DNA from: CAYOXD01 sp964407825
GTDB lineage: Bacteria; Desulfobacterota; Desulfobacteria; Desulfobacterales; JAFDDL01
Direction of reading: 5' to 3'
Assembly (NCBI GenBank): GCA_964407825.1
Contig: CAYOXD010000002.1
Coordinates: 44,846-108,845, forward strand
Length of the DNA stretch: 64,000 nt
Part shown: positions 48,323 to 59,535 of the stretch, in pieces
Layout: every line of letters starts with the position of its first letter
Position numbering within the stretch: position 1 is the stretch's first letter
Notes under the pieces: generated by a model
Databases searched by the model: none
Told to the model about the DNA's origin: nothing
What the model saw: the letters and a program-made list of their open reading frames with translations, nothing else
Position numbers and translations under genes: made by a program

Positions 48323-49663
48323 CTATTTCAGATAACTCAATTCATTGGGTAGATCGATGCCTTTGCCGATGGAGTCCTCTCCATAGTTGACCTTGGAGAG
48401 GGTCTCAATATCCCGCAGGGCCCGGATATCCCCTTGGAAGGTGACGTGGGTGCGGTTTTCCTTCTGGATCTTGCCTCCGGCCCACTGGATGTCCAGGACG
48501 CTGCTGGCGTCGAAGCGGTCGTTGTCGATGCACAGCTCCACCTGCCCCCCGAAGTGCTGAACGATTTTGGCCACCAGGAGGCTCGGACGGCTGTGGAACC
48601 CAAGCTTCTGGGGAATCCCCACGGTAACGCTGCCCTTCTCGATGTTTTCGTTGAGGATTTCCCGGGCCAGCTCCTTGCCGGTGGTCAGGAAATGGCAGAC
48701 GTAGTAGAGCCCGAAGTTGATGGTGCGGTCCAGGAGCCGCACCGGATCGATGAGTTCCGAGAGCCGATCCTGCACCTGCTTGTAGATGTTTTTGTAACCC
48801 GCATCATGGAGGTGACGCTCATAGAAATGCAGTAGTCTGCCGATGACCTGCAACAGGTGAAAGACCACGGAGAAATGCCCCCGCAGCTGCTTCATCTTGC
48901 GGTTTCCAAACAGATACCCGCCGTGGATGACATAGGTGTCGAACTGGGACTGAAGGTTGTGGACCATCATCTCGAAGCTTCTCATCTTCACTTCGTTGAC
49001 CTTGTCAGGAATGATGGTCTTGATCTCCCCGATATCATAGGGCTCGTAAAACCCCAGCTGATCGAAGCTGCGGGCAATGTTGAGAAATTCGTTGGCGATA
49101 CAGACGATGTTTTCCTTCTGGCGCCCCTTGTCCAGGTCGTCGATATCATAGGGAAGCATCTCGCTGGTGGTTACGGCCGGGAAATCGTCCGCCGTGAAAC
49201 GGTCCTTGGGCAGCCCGATATTCAGGCGTTCAGCCTCGTGGAGAATCATCGGCGCCATTTTTCTCAGCGCGTTGGTCAGAAAATCCAGGATCTCTTCGCC
49301 TTCCCTTTCGAACTCCTCGGTGTCGGACAGGTGGTAAAAGGTCAGCCGGTTGAGGATATGCTTCTGAGAATAGCTGGCTGAGCCGATATGGCGCACCGCG
49401 GCGCACAGCTCTCTATAAAAGAACCAGTCCTTGCTGTTTTTTGCCCCATGAAAATCGAGAAAATCCTCCAGCAACTGCGAGGTGGAAATAAGCTCGGCAT
49501 ATAGTTTCTTGGTGAAATAATGCTGGGGAAGATCGAATTTTTCAATGTAACGGCAGCACTTGAGGTAATCATGGGAAAAAATGCGAACTTTCTCGGAAAA
49601 AGAGATGGCACAGGTCTCCCGCCCCATCGGAGCGCCGGAAATGCACTCGGTTGAATCGGTCAT
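48323..49663 (-). CDS. Large N-terminal domain fused to an HPr-like phosphocarrier domain
   Basis: 446 residues. The C-terminal 90 or so residues are an HPr fold with the phosphorylatable His at about 357 in KLGFHSRPSLLVAKIV, matching the G-x-HARPA pattern, and a Ser in ASSVLDIQWAGGK near the regulatory position. Residues 1-340 are mostly helical and unfamiliar to me, with FFYRELCAAVRHIGSASYSQ, YHLSDTEEFEREGEEILDF and HGGYLFGNRKMKQLRGHFSV. No Enzyme I, EII or HPr kinase gene is in the window. It precedes ispD by 17 bases on the same strand and lies downstream of rnpB. It looks regulatory, with the HPr domain as a phosphoryl input. Confidence 0.8.
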   Translation of the reverse strand: MTDSTECISGAPMGRETCAISFSEKVRIFSHDYLKCCRYIEKFDLPQHYFTKKLYAELISTSQLLEDFLDFHGAKNSKDWFFYRELCAAVRHIGSASYSQKHILNRLTFYHLSDTEEFEREGEEILDFLTNALRKMAPMILHEAERLNIGLPKDRFTADDFPAVTTSEMLPYDIDDLDKGRQKENIVCIANEFLNIARSFDQLGFYEPYDIGEIKTIIPDKVNEVKMRSFEMMVHNLQSQFDTYVIHGGYLFGNRKMKQLRGHFSVVFHLLQVIGRLLHFYERHLHDAGYKNIYKQVQDRLSELIDPVRLLDRTINFGLYYVCHFLTTGKELAREILNENIEKGSVTVGIPQKLGFHSRPSLLVAKIVQHFGGQVELCIDNDRFDASSVLDIQWAGGKIQKENRTHVTFQGDIRALRDIETLSKVNYGEDSIGKGIDLPNELSYLK

Positions 49664-49702
49664 GGATTATTCTACCTTCTAATTCTCTGCCCTCAGAAAG
49701 GT

Positions 49703-50159
<457 letters not shown>

Positions 50160-50170
50160 ATACACCTGCT

Positions 50171-50199
50171 CTTATATAGCTGGACCCGCTCCCCTGTTT
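50171..50199 (-). promoter_or_regulatory. Possible rnpB promoter
   Basis: A TATATAAG stretch (50171-50178, minus strand) lies about 12 bases before the estimated rnpB 5' end. The -35 is poor (AAACAG at 50194-50199). Confidence 0.35.
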
Positions 50200-50210
50200 C
50201 CACTCGGGCA

Positions 50211-50924
50211 CTAGGTCTCTTCTGCCAACCAATAGATAATTCTATGACAATGGGGGCAAAACTTCAAGGTGTCCCCCCGTTGAAGCTCATTGAACATCTG
50301 GGGGGGGATCGTCAGATGACAGACCTTGCAAACGGCATTGGTTACCGGTGCCAAGGCAATGGGTCCAACCTGTGACTTGACGCGGCTATAAATGTCGAGC
50401 ATCTTGGCATCGACGCATTCCTGCTGTTCATCCCGCTCCCCCTTCAGGGATTCGAGGCGCTGGGCGATCTCGTCAGCTTCCCTTTGGACAGCCGCCTTGC
50501 GCTGCGCCACCGTTTTTTCGAGTTGCGTCATCTCATCCTTCAGCTCCTGGAGGACTCTCTGCTCGCTGTCGATGGCGTCCAGACCTGCGAGCATCTGATC
50601 CTCGAGTTCGGACTGTTTGGCTTCCTGTTCCTCGATTTCCAGGAGAAGGGACTGATATTCCTTGTTCGTTTTAACGGCATCCATCTTCTCCCGGCTCTTT
50701 TTGACCCCCGCCAGGATGGCATCGGCCTCACGCTCCTGGGAGCGGTAAGTTTTTTGCAGCTGATCCACCAGTTCGCTCTGTCCGCTCAACTTCAGCCTCA
50801 GGTCCAGAAATAGCGCATCCAGCGCCTCGATGGTCTCGGGGATTTTTGCAAGAGACCGGCTCAGCCGGGCCACCTCCGATTCGAGTGCCTGAAAATCGAT
50901 CAACGCATCGAGATTGTTTTTCAT
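50211..50924 (-). CDS. Coiled-coil protein with C-terminal C4 zinc ribbon (CdsZ-like)
   Basis: 237 residues from the ATG at 50924. A long antiparallel coiled coil (about 1-175, rich in E, K and Q) ends in a zinc ribbon with CKVCHLTIPP and FCPHCHRIIYW. This pattern matches the bacterial C4-type zinc ribbon family related to chlamydial CT398/CdsZ, whose general function is unclear. It lies 14 bases after the Nif3 gene and just upstream of rnpB, an arrangement that is common in this bacterial group. AGGATGAC precedes the ATG. Confidence 0.88.
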   Translation of the reverse strand: MKNNLDALIDFQALESEVARLSRSLAKIPETIEALDALFLDLRLKLSGQSELVDQLQKTYRSQEREADAILAGVKKSREKMDAVKTNKEYQSLLLEIEEQEAKQSELEDQMLAGLDAIDSEQRVLQELKDEMTQLEKTVAQRKAAVQREADEIAQRLESLKGERDEQQECVDAKMLDIYSRVKSQVGPIALAPVTNAVCKVCHLTIPPQMFNELQRGDTLKFCPHCHRIIYWLAEET

Positions 50925-50938
50925 GTCATCCTGTCCAT

Positions 50939-51784
50939 TTATAATACCACAAAGGGGTTTTTCTCCACATCGCAGGGACGAATGGAAACCTGAAGGCCGC
51001 ACTTGGCGCATGTCTCTTTCAGCATGGCACAGAGGCTCGTCACCATGGGATGCTCCGATGCGAAATGGCCGACATCCAGGAGGCCCACCCCTGTCGCCTC
51101 TGCTGTGCGGGCATCGTGATAGCGAAGATCCCCGCTGACGTAGGCCTGGGCACCGGAGGCGTAGACGGCGGCCAGCAGCGAGGCGCCGCTGCCCGTGCAC
51201 AGCGCCACCCGGTGGAGCATCATCTCAGGATCTCCCGCCATCCGGATGTGATCGGCGGACAGTTGCGCCTTGAGCTGGAGAGCCAGCTGCCTCAGTGACA
51301 GGGGTTGGGGAAGCGTTCCCACACGGCCCATGCCTTGGAGCCGGCCGGCCCCGGACCCCACGGTCCCGCTATCCACCGGGGGCTGACCCGCGGCATCCGG
51401 CACAAGAGCGGTCCTATCCGTCAAGCCGATCCGATCCGCCAACTCATCGTTCAGCCCGCCACCGACGCGGTCCAGATTTGTATGGGCTGCATAAACCGCC
51501 AGCCGGCCCTGCACGATTCTGGCCACCAGGGCACCGATGGGGGTATCGAGGTCAAGGGATTTCAGGGGAGTGAAAAGAAGCGGATGGTGGGTGATCAGAA
51601 GATCGATGTTTCGCTCGAGGGCGTCATCGATAACCTGGGGTGAAGGGTCCAGTGCAGTCATCACCCTGGAGACGGGCCAATCGCGTTTCCCGATCTGGAG
51701 GCCCGGATTATCCCAGGAATCAGCCAGTCGGAGCGGCGCCACCCCCTCCACCAGGCCTATTATATCTTGGACCGTTACCGTCAC
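50939..51784 (-). CDS. Nif3-like dinuclear metal-centre protein
   Basis: 281 residues from a GTG at 51784. Family motifs: LADSWDNPGLQIG, the metal-binding HHPLLFTPLKSLDLDTPIG-type stretch (THHPLLFTPLKSL), YAAHTNLDRVGGGLND, GSGASLLAAVYASGAQAYV and GHFASEHPMV. Also called the GTP cyclohydrolase I type 2 / NIF3 family; its biochemical role is not settled. It lies between the tRNA and the zinc-ribbon gene, as is usual. No convincing ribosome-binding site is seen before the GTG. Confidence 0.92.
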   Translation of the reverse strand: MTVTVQDIIGLVEGVAPLRLADSWDNPGLQIGKRDWPVSRVMTALDPSPQVIDDALERNIDLLITHHPLLFTPLKSLDLDTPIGALVARIVQGRLAVYAAHTNLDRVGGGLNDELADRIGLTDRTALVPDAAGQPPVDSGTVGSGAGRLQGMGRVGTLPQPLSLRQLALQLKAQLSADHIRMAGDPEMMLHRVALCTGSGASLLAAVYASGAQAYVSGDLRYHDARTAEATGVGLLDVGHFASEHPMVTSLCAMLKETCAKCGLQVSIRPCDVEKNPFVVL

Positions 51785-51923
51785 GCTTTATCCATGTTTC
51801 TATATCGAATCCGGCTTGGCCCGGAGCTGGGACCGGGAGTTGAGCGCTTGCGCGCGACGCGTCATGGAGTGGCATCGACCATAACCGGTTTCAGCGCCGG
51901 TCATTTCAGCAGTCTCGCTGGGA

Positions 51924-51996
51924 ATGGGCCCACCTGGGATCGAACCAGGGACCGACCGGTTATGAGCCGGTGGCTCTGCCAGCTGAGCTATGGGCC
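51924..51996 (-). tRNA. tRNA with CAT anticodon (elongator Met or Ile2)
   Basis: The reverse strand folds as acceptor GGGCCCA/TGGGCCC, D-arm GCTC/GAGC, anticodon stem ACCGG/CCGGT with loop CTCATAA, T-arm CCTGG/CCAGG. CAT could be methionine or, if C34 is modified to lysidine, isoleucine. The first acceptor pair is G-C, so it is not initiator tRNA. CCA is not encoded. It sits between rpoD and the Nif3 gene. Confidence 0.95.
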
Positions 51997-52021
51997 CACA
52001 GCGTGCCAATTTAAGGATGTT

Positions 52022-52050
52022 TCCATATATTTAAATCAAAAATTTGTCAA
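52022..52050 (-). promoter_or_regulatory. Promoter of the CAT-anticodon tRNA
   Basis: On the minus strand, TTGACA (52045-52050) followed by TATGGA at 17 bases or TATATG at 15. It lies about 25 bases before the tRNA 5' end and directly after the rpoD stop. Confidence 0.5.
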
Positions 52051-52056
52051 ATTGCC

Positions 52057-53814
<1,758 letters not shown>

Positions 53815-53871
53815 AAGCTCTCGTCTCCTGCTGATGGTTCTTGCTATCAAGGCCGATGGCTTCAGGCTTCT

Positions 53872-55689
53872 TCATTTAGAGTGGGCCAGGGCCTTCTTTT
53901 CCTTCAACAGCTGCATCTGCAACCGCATCACCAGATCATGATCTCCCGCCTCTTCGGCGGAGCGGATCCTCTGCAGCAGCTTCCTGTCATTCACTTTCCT
54001 GTTTTCAACAAATTGCCGGATGAGCTTCTCGCATCCCTCCCGGTCCCAGGGATCGTCCCCGATGGCCAGGGAGACCGCTGTCCTCTCCAGATCGGTTTCC
54101 CCAAGGCCGGTAAGGATTTCCGCGACAGATGCGCCGCCGACACCCGTATCCCCGCCGAGCGCCATCAGAATCCGCTCTCCGATGCGTTTTAATCCTTCAT
54201 CCTCGAACGAATCCAACAGCCCCGCCTCTCTTACCTTCGGCAAGATTGTTGGAAACTGTAACATCATGGCGATGATCCGACGCTCCATCCGGCGGTGCGC
54301 TCCCATCGGGGGAAAACGTTTCTGGTCCGCGATAGTGCCTTGCATGCGCTCCCCCGGGGGGCGCTGCCCGCCAGCGGCTCGCCCGGCACCGGCGGCCTTG
54401 ACCCGTTCCATGATGGCGGCCTCCTCCACCCCGATCCGCTCCGAAAGCTCGCGGATGTGAAGTGCCCGCGCGATGCCATCCTCGACGGCTGCCAGCGTCC
54501 CTTCCAGTTCCCTGACGATTCGCACCTTCCCCTCCGTAGATAGACCATGGCGCCTGATGGCCGTGGTCATGAGAAACGCTATGATGGAGAGGGCACCGGA
54601 AGCCGCCTCCCGGAAGGCATCGGCACCGAATGCCAGCAGGAAGCTGTCAGGGTCATGGCCCTTGGGCAAAACAAGAATTCGTGCATCCACAAATCCCTTA
54701 GAGAAAACTTCGACACTTCTTTCCGCGGCCTTGATGCCGGCATTATCCGAATCGAAAACGAGGATGACCTGTCCGGCGGTCCCGATGAGGCCCTTTATAA
54801 TCCGCACGTGCTCCATGCTCAGAGACGTTCCCAAGGTGGCAACGGCATTGCGGATGCCGTTCTGATGAAGGGCCAGAAGGTCGAGATACCCTTCCACCAC
54901 ATGAATGACCTCGGCCGCTCGGCTCTCGGCCCTTGCCGCATGGAGTCCGTAGAGGGAAGATTTTTTATTATATACCGGCGTTTCCGGAGAATTCAGATAC
55001 TTGGGCAGAGAGGCGTCCATCACCCGTCCCCCGAATCCGATCACCCGGCTGCCTGAGTCGAATATCGGGAAAATAATACGATTTCTGAACAGGTCATAAT
55101 ATCCGGTCTGCTGCTTTCGGGGGCGCAACAAACCAGCCCTTTCTCCCAACTGGGAGGGCACTTTTTTTAATCGCAAAAAACGGGCCAAAAGATCCCATCC
55201 CTCCGCCGCGAAGCCGATGTTGAATTGATCGATGGTTTCCCGGGCAAGCCCCCTCTTGTTCAGATAGTCCCGGGCGCCCTTCCCGGCGCTCCCCCTCAGG
55301 TTGCTTTCAAAGTACTGCAGGGCCAGCCGGTTTACTGAGAATAATCGCTCCCTTTCTCCCAGCCGTTGTTGCTCGGCCGCGCTCAACTCCACCGACGGCA
55401 CCTCGATCCCCCCCCGTTTTGCCACGGAACGAAGGGCTTCTGGAAAGCTCATGCCTTCCCGCTTCATCACGTATCCGATGACATCCCCCCCCTCACCGCA
55501 GCCAAAACAATGAAAAATCTGCTTTCCGGGGTTTACAGTGAAGGAAGGCGTTTTCTCGGCGTGAAAGGGACATAGCCCCTGGTAATTTCTCCCCGCTTTT
55601 CTTAAAATAACCGTCTCTGAAATGATTTCAAGAATATCGACGGAATTTTTAATTTCAGTGACTTTATCTCTCGGGATAGAAAAGGTCAA
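53872..55689 (-). CDS. dnaG: DNA primase
   Basis: 605 residues. The CHC2 zinc finger is C40, H43, C61 and C64 (GLCPFHAEK, IFHCFGCGEGGD); the TOPRIM core follows with VVEGYLDLLAL, LGTSLSMEHV and LVFDSDNAGIKA; the C-terminal helicase-binding part holds the helical tail. Translation must start at the TTG (55689), since a TGA lies immediately upstream in frame and no ATG or GTG follows before the conserved region; GGGGGT lies just before it. A near-consensus sigma-70 promoter sits about 95 bases upstream. rpoD follows. Confidence 0.96.
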   Translation of the reverse strand: MTFSIPRDKVTEIKNSVDILEIISETVILRKAGRNYQGLCPFHAEKTPSFTVNPGKQIFHCFGCGEGGDVIGYVMKREGMSFPEALRSVAKRGGIEVPSVELSAAEQQRLGERERLFSVNRLALQYFESNLRGSAGKGARDYLNKRGLARETIDQFNIGFAAEGWDLLARFLRLKKVPSQLGERAGLLRPRKQQTGYYDLFRNRIIFPIFDSGSRVIGFGGRVMDASLPKYLNSPETPVYNKKSSLYGLHAARAESRAAEVIHVVEGYLDLLALHQNGIRNAVATLGTSLSMEHVRIIKGLIGTAGQVILVFDSDNAGIKAAERSVEVFSKGFVDARILVLPKGHDPDSFLLAFGADAFREAASGALSIIAFLMTTAIRRHGLSTEGKVRIVRELEGTLAAVEDGIARALHIRELSERIGVEEAAIMERVKAAGAGRAAGGQRPPGERMQGTIADQKRFPPMGAHRRMERRIIAMMLQFPTILPKVREAGLLDSFEDEGLKRIGERILMALGGDTGVGGASVAEILTGLGETDLERTAVSLAIGDDPWDREGCEKLIRQFVENRKVNDRKLLQRIRSAEEAGDHDLVMRLQMQLLKEKKALAHSK

Positions 55690-55783
55690 TCAGGGACCCC
55701 CAACGCCATTGGGAAAAGGGTGGCTGTTCTCAGTACGGCAGGGCCGATTCGTCGGGACGGATTAAATTTTTTGTCAAATCGGA

Positions 55784-55812
55784 AATATAATAATCATGGG
55801 GCTTGCTGTCAA
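55784..55812 (-). promoter_or_regulatory. Sigma-70 promoter for dnaG-rpoD
   Basis: On the minus strand, TTGACA (55807-55812), exactly 17 bases, then TATATT (55784-55789). Only one base departs from consensus. Start of transcription would be about 85 bases before the dnaG TTG. Confidence 0.65.
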
Positions 55813-55875
55813 GATCCGAACGAAACATTTTTCGGCTCGAGATAGCGCCCCCTCTCCGGGAATTTCCGATCGGGT

Positions 55876-56580
55876 TTATTCACCCGGTGGCGCCGGAAAC
55901 GTTTTCAGTATCTTCTCGAGCCCGGAAACGGCCAGCGCCTTTGCGGTCAACCATTTTCCCTTTCGTTTGAAAAACTGACCGATGGTCAGCAGGTTCTCGG
56001 ACAGCGCCCGCTGGGTCTCCTCAAACACGCGACTCCATACGACACTGGAATTTTTTACGTCAATAAGATCCAGGTGAAATCCGACCGATGCCGGCGAATC
56101 AGCGGCATAGGCGGAGCCGATCCGCTTTTTGAAAAGGTAGAGGGTGCCGATCATTACCGTGTCCGCGCCCATTTCCCGCCCGACAGCTGCCAGTATTTGC
56201 CTTTCCCCTCCGCCCTTCATGCCCAGCACTACACGCGTTCGCACCTCCTCGTATTCCTCCGTGGACAGGCTGAGAAGCCTTACCTTCCTCTGTTTCAGCA
56301 TTTCCTTCAGCTGCTCGGTGAGAAACACCTCGGGGTGGTCCCCCTGAACCGGCCCGGTCATGTAGCTGGTGCCGCATACCGGGCACCGGACAACTTGGTC
56401 TTCGCCGTTGCGCTGGGTTCCGTTCTGGATTGGAAGCAGCAACAGCTTTCCAATGGAAAAGTGGCTCTCCTCGGAAAGCGGCCGGCTTTCGCTCTTAAGG
56501 CATCCTGAAAGCATCATGAGGGCCGCCGAAACCATAATGCCGAGGCACACGAAAATGATACAAGCCTTGATGTGACGCAT
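55876..56580 (-). CDS. Lipoprotein, possibly CsgG/GNA1162-like
   Basis: 234 residues from the ATG at 56580, preceded by GGAGGGG. A signal peptide ends in a lipobox (ALMMLSGCLKS, Cys near residue 27). The mature part starts with SIGKLLLLPIQNGTQRNG, has a CPVCG pair, then VFLTEQLKEMLKQRKVRLLS and GREMGADTVMIGTLYLFKKR. The order 'LLLLP... EQL... MGAD.VMIGT.Y.F' resembles the nucleotide-free TolB/CsgG-like fold of outer-membrane lipoproteins such as GNA1162. The CxxC pair is unusual in that fold. Function unknown. Confidence 0.65.
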   Translation of the reverse strand: MRHIKACIIFVCLGIMVSAALMMLSGCLKSESRPLSEESHFSIGKLLLLPIQNGTQRNGEDQVVRCPVCGTSYMTGPVQGDHPEVFLTEQLKEMLKQRKVRLLSLSTEEYEEVRTRVVLGMKGGGERQILAAVGREMGADTVMIGTLYLFKKRIGSAYAADSPASVGFHLDLIDVKNSSVVWSRVFEETQRALSENLLTIGQFFKRKGKWLTAKALAVSGLEKILKTFPAPPGE

Positions 56581-56690
56581 GTCTTTCCCCTCCACCGGCC
56601 GGAAAACCGGAAACTGAATGGAACCTTTATGTAGCAAGCTTTAGCACTTGACGCTTGACACCGCCGGTGAAGCCGGCTCAGGTCTCTGGA

Positions 56691-57281
56691 TTAGAGGCTT
56701 CCCTTGGACGAACGAACCCCTCTCACCCGGGGGTCAACGGTGGATGCCTGGTCCATGGCCCTTCCCAGGGACTTGAAGACCGCTTCAAGAACATGGTGTT
56801 CGTTTTCGCCGAAGGCCGTGACATGCAGGGTAATCCCCGCCCTTACGGCAAAGGCTCTTAGAAATTCCTTGGTAAGACAGGTGAAGCTGATACCGTTTTC
56901 TAAAAACGGCGCGGGGACTTCGTAAACGAGGTAAGGCCGGTTCGACAGATCCAGCGTAACCGTGGCAAGGGCCTCATCCATGGGGGTTACCGCCAGACCG
57001 TATCGGGCAATGCCCTTGCGGTCCTTGAGTGCTTCACTGAAGGCATCGCCCAGAGCCAGGCCCACATCCTCCACCGTGTGGTGGGAATCAACCTGAAGAT
57101 CCCCCGCCGCGGCAATGGACAGGCCAAAGAATCCATGGTGGGCGAACAGTGTCAGCATGTGATCGAAAAAGGGGATACCCGTCGAGATGGCATCCGCCGT
57201 TTCCCCTCCATCCAGCTTCAGTTCGATGCAGATATCCGTCTCACGGGTCTTCCGCTCAACGCGCGCGGATCGCTCCTTCAT
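56691..57281 (-). CDS. hisB: Imidazoleglycerol-phosphate dehydratase
   Basis: Sixth step of histidine synthesis. 196 residues from the ATG at 57281, with AAAGGA placed 6 bases upstream; the ATG two codons earlier sits directly on that site. Metal-binding His clusters are present: FFDHMLTLFAHHGFF and DSHHTVEDVGLALGDAF, then AFGENEHHVLEAVFKSLGRA. It is the single-function enzyme, without the HisB phosphatase half of enterobacteria. No other his genes are nearby. Confidence 0.95.
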   Translation of the reverse strand: MKERSARVERKTRETDICIELKLDGGETADAISTGIPFFDHMLTLFAHHGFFGLSIAAAGDLQVDSHHTVEDVGLALGDAFSEALKDRKGIARYGLAVTPMDEALATVTLDLSNRPYLVYEVPAPFLENGISFTCLTKEFLRAFAVRAGITLHVTAFGENEHHVLEAVFKSLGRAMDQASTVDPRVRGVRSSKGSL

Positions 57282-57383
57282 GGCCATTCCTTTCAGCAGC
57301 GTCGGGGGGATGGGGCCCCTTTCATGTAAATTTTTTACAAATATCCCCTTTCGCGGAAAAGATCAAGGGGCATGGCGGGCCCA

Positions 57384-59309
57384 TTACTCCCCTAGTGCCC
57401 GGGACATGAGATCCCCCACGGTCTGGGAAAACGAGGAGGGATCTTCCAGCTTTCCGCCCTCGCCAATTAGGGCCACATCATAGAGAAGGTGGCTGATTTT
57501 CTGAAGCAGGGGGTTTTCCCGTTCGTTCTCATACAGGGTTTTCAACTTGTCCAGAGCGGGATGATCCACATTCAACTCCAGGACCCGCTTAGCCTCGGGC
57601 GCCTGTTGGCCATTGGCCCTGAGAATCTTTTCCATGTAAGCGCTCATGTCGGCCGAGTCCCCTGAAAGGCAGGCAACGGAATCCTTCAGATGGGTGGAGG
57701 GTTTCACGTCCTTGACCTTGTTTTCGAGGTTCGATTTGATGAAGCCGAACAGGGACGAATAGGCGCCCTTATTTCCCTCCTCCGTCGTATCGATGTCGCC
57801 CTTTTCCGCACTCTTTAGCGCTTTGCCGTCATACTCGGTCAGGGACTGGACGACCCACTCGTCCACCGGGTCGGTCATGAGAAGCACCTCGATATCCTCC
57901 GCCTTCAGGCGCTCCAGGTGAGGGCTGTTGAGAAGGGTGGCGGCATTTTCGCCCGTGATGTAGAATATTTCCTTCTGATCGGCCTTCATCCGTTCGACAT
58001 ACTCCTTCATGGAAACCAGCTTGCCCTCGGATTTTGTGGTCTGGTACCTGAGAAGTTCGGTGAGCTTTTCACGATTTTCGGGGTCCGTCGGAAACCCGAC
58101 TTTCAGAATATGACCGAAATTTTTATAAAATTTCTCATAGTCACCAGGTTCCAACTGGCCCAGAAGCTCGAAGAGCTTTTTGACGAGGTTTCTGCGAATG
58201 TTTCGAACCAGCCGGTCCTGCTGGAGGATTTCCCGGCTGACATTCAGGTTCAGGTCCGCGGCATCCACCACCCCTTTGACGAAGCTCAAATATTCCGGCA
58301 TCAGCTCCTGGCAGTTTTCCATGATGAAGACCCGCTTGCAGTACAGGTGAACGCCGTGTTTTCTCTCCGGGGTAAAGAGGTCGAAGGGTGCCTGGGCCGG
58401 AATGTAGAGAAGCGCCGTGTACTCGGTGGCCCCCTCCAGCTTGACATGCAGCCGGGTCAGGGGCGGTGTCCAATCGTGGCTGATGTGGGTATAGAATTCA
58501 TTGTATTCCTCGTCGGAGACCTCCTTTTTGTCCCTGGCCCAGATGGCCTTCATGGAGTTCAAGGTGTCGAGCCGGCGCACCTTCCGGGTGGTCTCGCCGA
58601 TGGGTTTTCCATCCTTGTCCTTGAGTTGTTCGGCCTCCGGAATCGGCTCCTGCGCATCGACCTCCATGCGGATGGGGTACGCCACAAAGTCCGAATGGCG
58701 TTTGATGATCTGACGCAGGGTCCACTCGTCCGTAAAATCCTGTTCCTCCTTTTCCACCGTCTTGAGATGGAGGATTACCTGGGTGCCCCGGGTCTCCTTT
58801 TCCGCCTCTTCGATGGTATAGGCGCCATCCCCCGTGGACTCCCAGCGGGTGGCGTCCGGAGAGCCGGCCGGCCGCGTCAGCAGCTCGATCCGATCCGCCA
58901 CCATGAAGGCGCTGTAAAAGCCTACGCCAAACTGACCGATCAGCTCTGGCGAGAGGACGCCGCCCTTTTTGGACTGCTCCAGTGCCTTGAGAAAGTTCGC
59001 CGTTCCGCTCTTGGCAATGGTCCCGATGTTCTCGAGAACCTCCTCATAGCTCATACCGATCCCGTTGTCTGAAACGGTCAGGGTCTTCTTGATCGTGTCC
59101 ACTTCGAGCCTGATGTGGTAATCCGCGTCGTCCCCCAGGAGGGAAGCGTCGGTTTCAGAGGCGAACCGGAGCTTGTCAATGGCGTCGGAGGCATTGGAAA
59201 TGAGCTCCCGCAAAAAAATCTCCCGATGGGAATAAAGGGAATTGATGATCAGATTCAGCATCTGCTTGACTTCGGTCTGGAACTGACGCGTTTCTTTCTT
59301 GCCCGCCAT
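57384..59309 (-). CDS. htpG: Chaperone HtpG (Hsp90)
   Basis: 641 residues, starting MAGKKETRQFQTEVKQMLNL after AGAAAGGAG. The GHKL ATPase motifs are complete: ELISNASDAIDKLRF, VSDNGIGMSYEEV and GQFGVGFYSAFMVAD. The middle domain has YIPAQAPFDLF and MENCQELMPEYLSFVKGVVD with NVSREILQQDRLV. The C-terminal dimerisation domain follows. A heat-shock promoter could lie in the 126 bases upstream, but most of that is cut by the gap. Confidence 0.96.
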   Translation of the reverse strand: MAGKKETRQFQTEVKQMLNLIINSLYSHREIFLRELISNASDAIDKLRFASETDASLLGDDADYHIRLEVDTIKKTLTVSDNGIGMSYEEVLENIGTIAKSGTANFLKALEQSKKGGVLSPELIGQFGVGFYSAFMVADRIELLTRPAGSPDATRWESTGDGAYTIEEAEKETRGTQVILHLKTVEKEEQDFTDEWTLRQIIKRHSDFVAYPIRMEVDAQEPIPEAEQLKDKDGKPIGETTRKVRRLDTLNSMKAIWARDKKEVSDEEYNEFYTHISHDWTPPLTRLHVKLEGATEYTALLYIPAQAPFDLFTPERKHGVHLYCKRVFIMENCQELMPEYLSFVKGVVDAADLNLNVSREILQQDRLVRNIRRNLVKKLFELLGQLEPGDYEKFYKNFGHILKVGFPTDPENREKLTELLRYQTTKSEGKLVSMKEYVERMKADQKEIFYITGENAATLLNSPHLERLKAEDIEVLLMTDPVDEWVVQSLTEYDGKALKSAEKGDIDTTEEGNKGAYSSLFGFIKSNLENKVKDVKPSTHLKDSVACLSGDSADMSAYMEKILRANGQQAPEAKRVLELNVDHPALDKLKTLYENERENPLLQKISHLLYDVALIGEGGKLEDPSSFSQTVGDLMSRALGE

Positions 59310-59435
59310 GGTGACTCCTTTCTGACATAAGCTGTGTTACGGGAAATAAATACCGCCTGCGACACCCAAGGGTGCCGAACGGCACATAAAAATGGGGGTC
59401 GATCGGCGTTTCGTCAAGGGCTGGAGATAAAAAAC

Positions 59436-59535
59436 NNNNNNNNNNNNNNNNNNNNNNNNNNNNNNNNNNNNNNNNNNNNNNNNNNNNNNNNNNNNNNNNN
59501 NNNNNNNNNNNNNNNNNNNNNNNNNNNNNNNNNNN
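59436..59535. other. Assembly gap (100 N)
   Basis: A run of 100 N that interrupts the tRNA nucleotidyltransferase gene. Here the flanks share no overlap, so the length is probably a placeholder. Confidence 0.98.

Noticed and set aside
57918..59072. Plus-strand ORF of 384 codons opposite htpG
   Set aside because: It lies wholly inside htpG, which has all Hsp90 motifs; the opposite frame has no recognisable domain.
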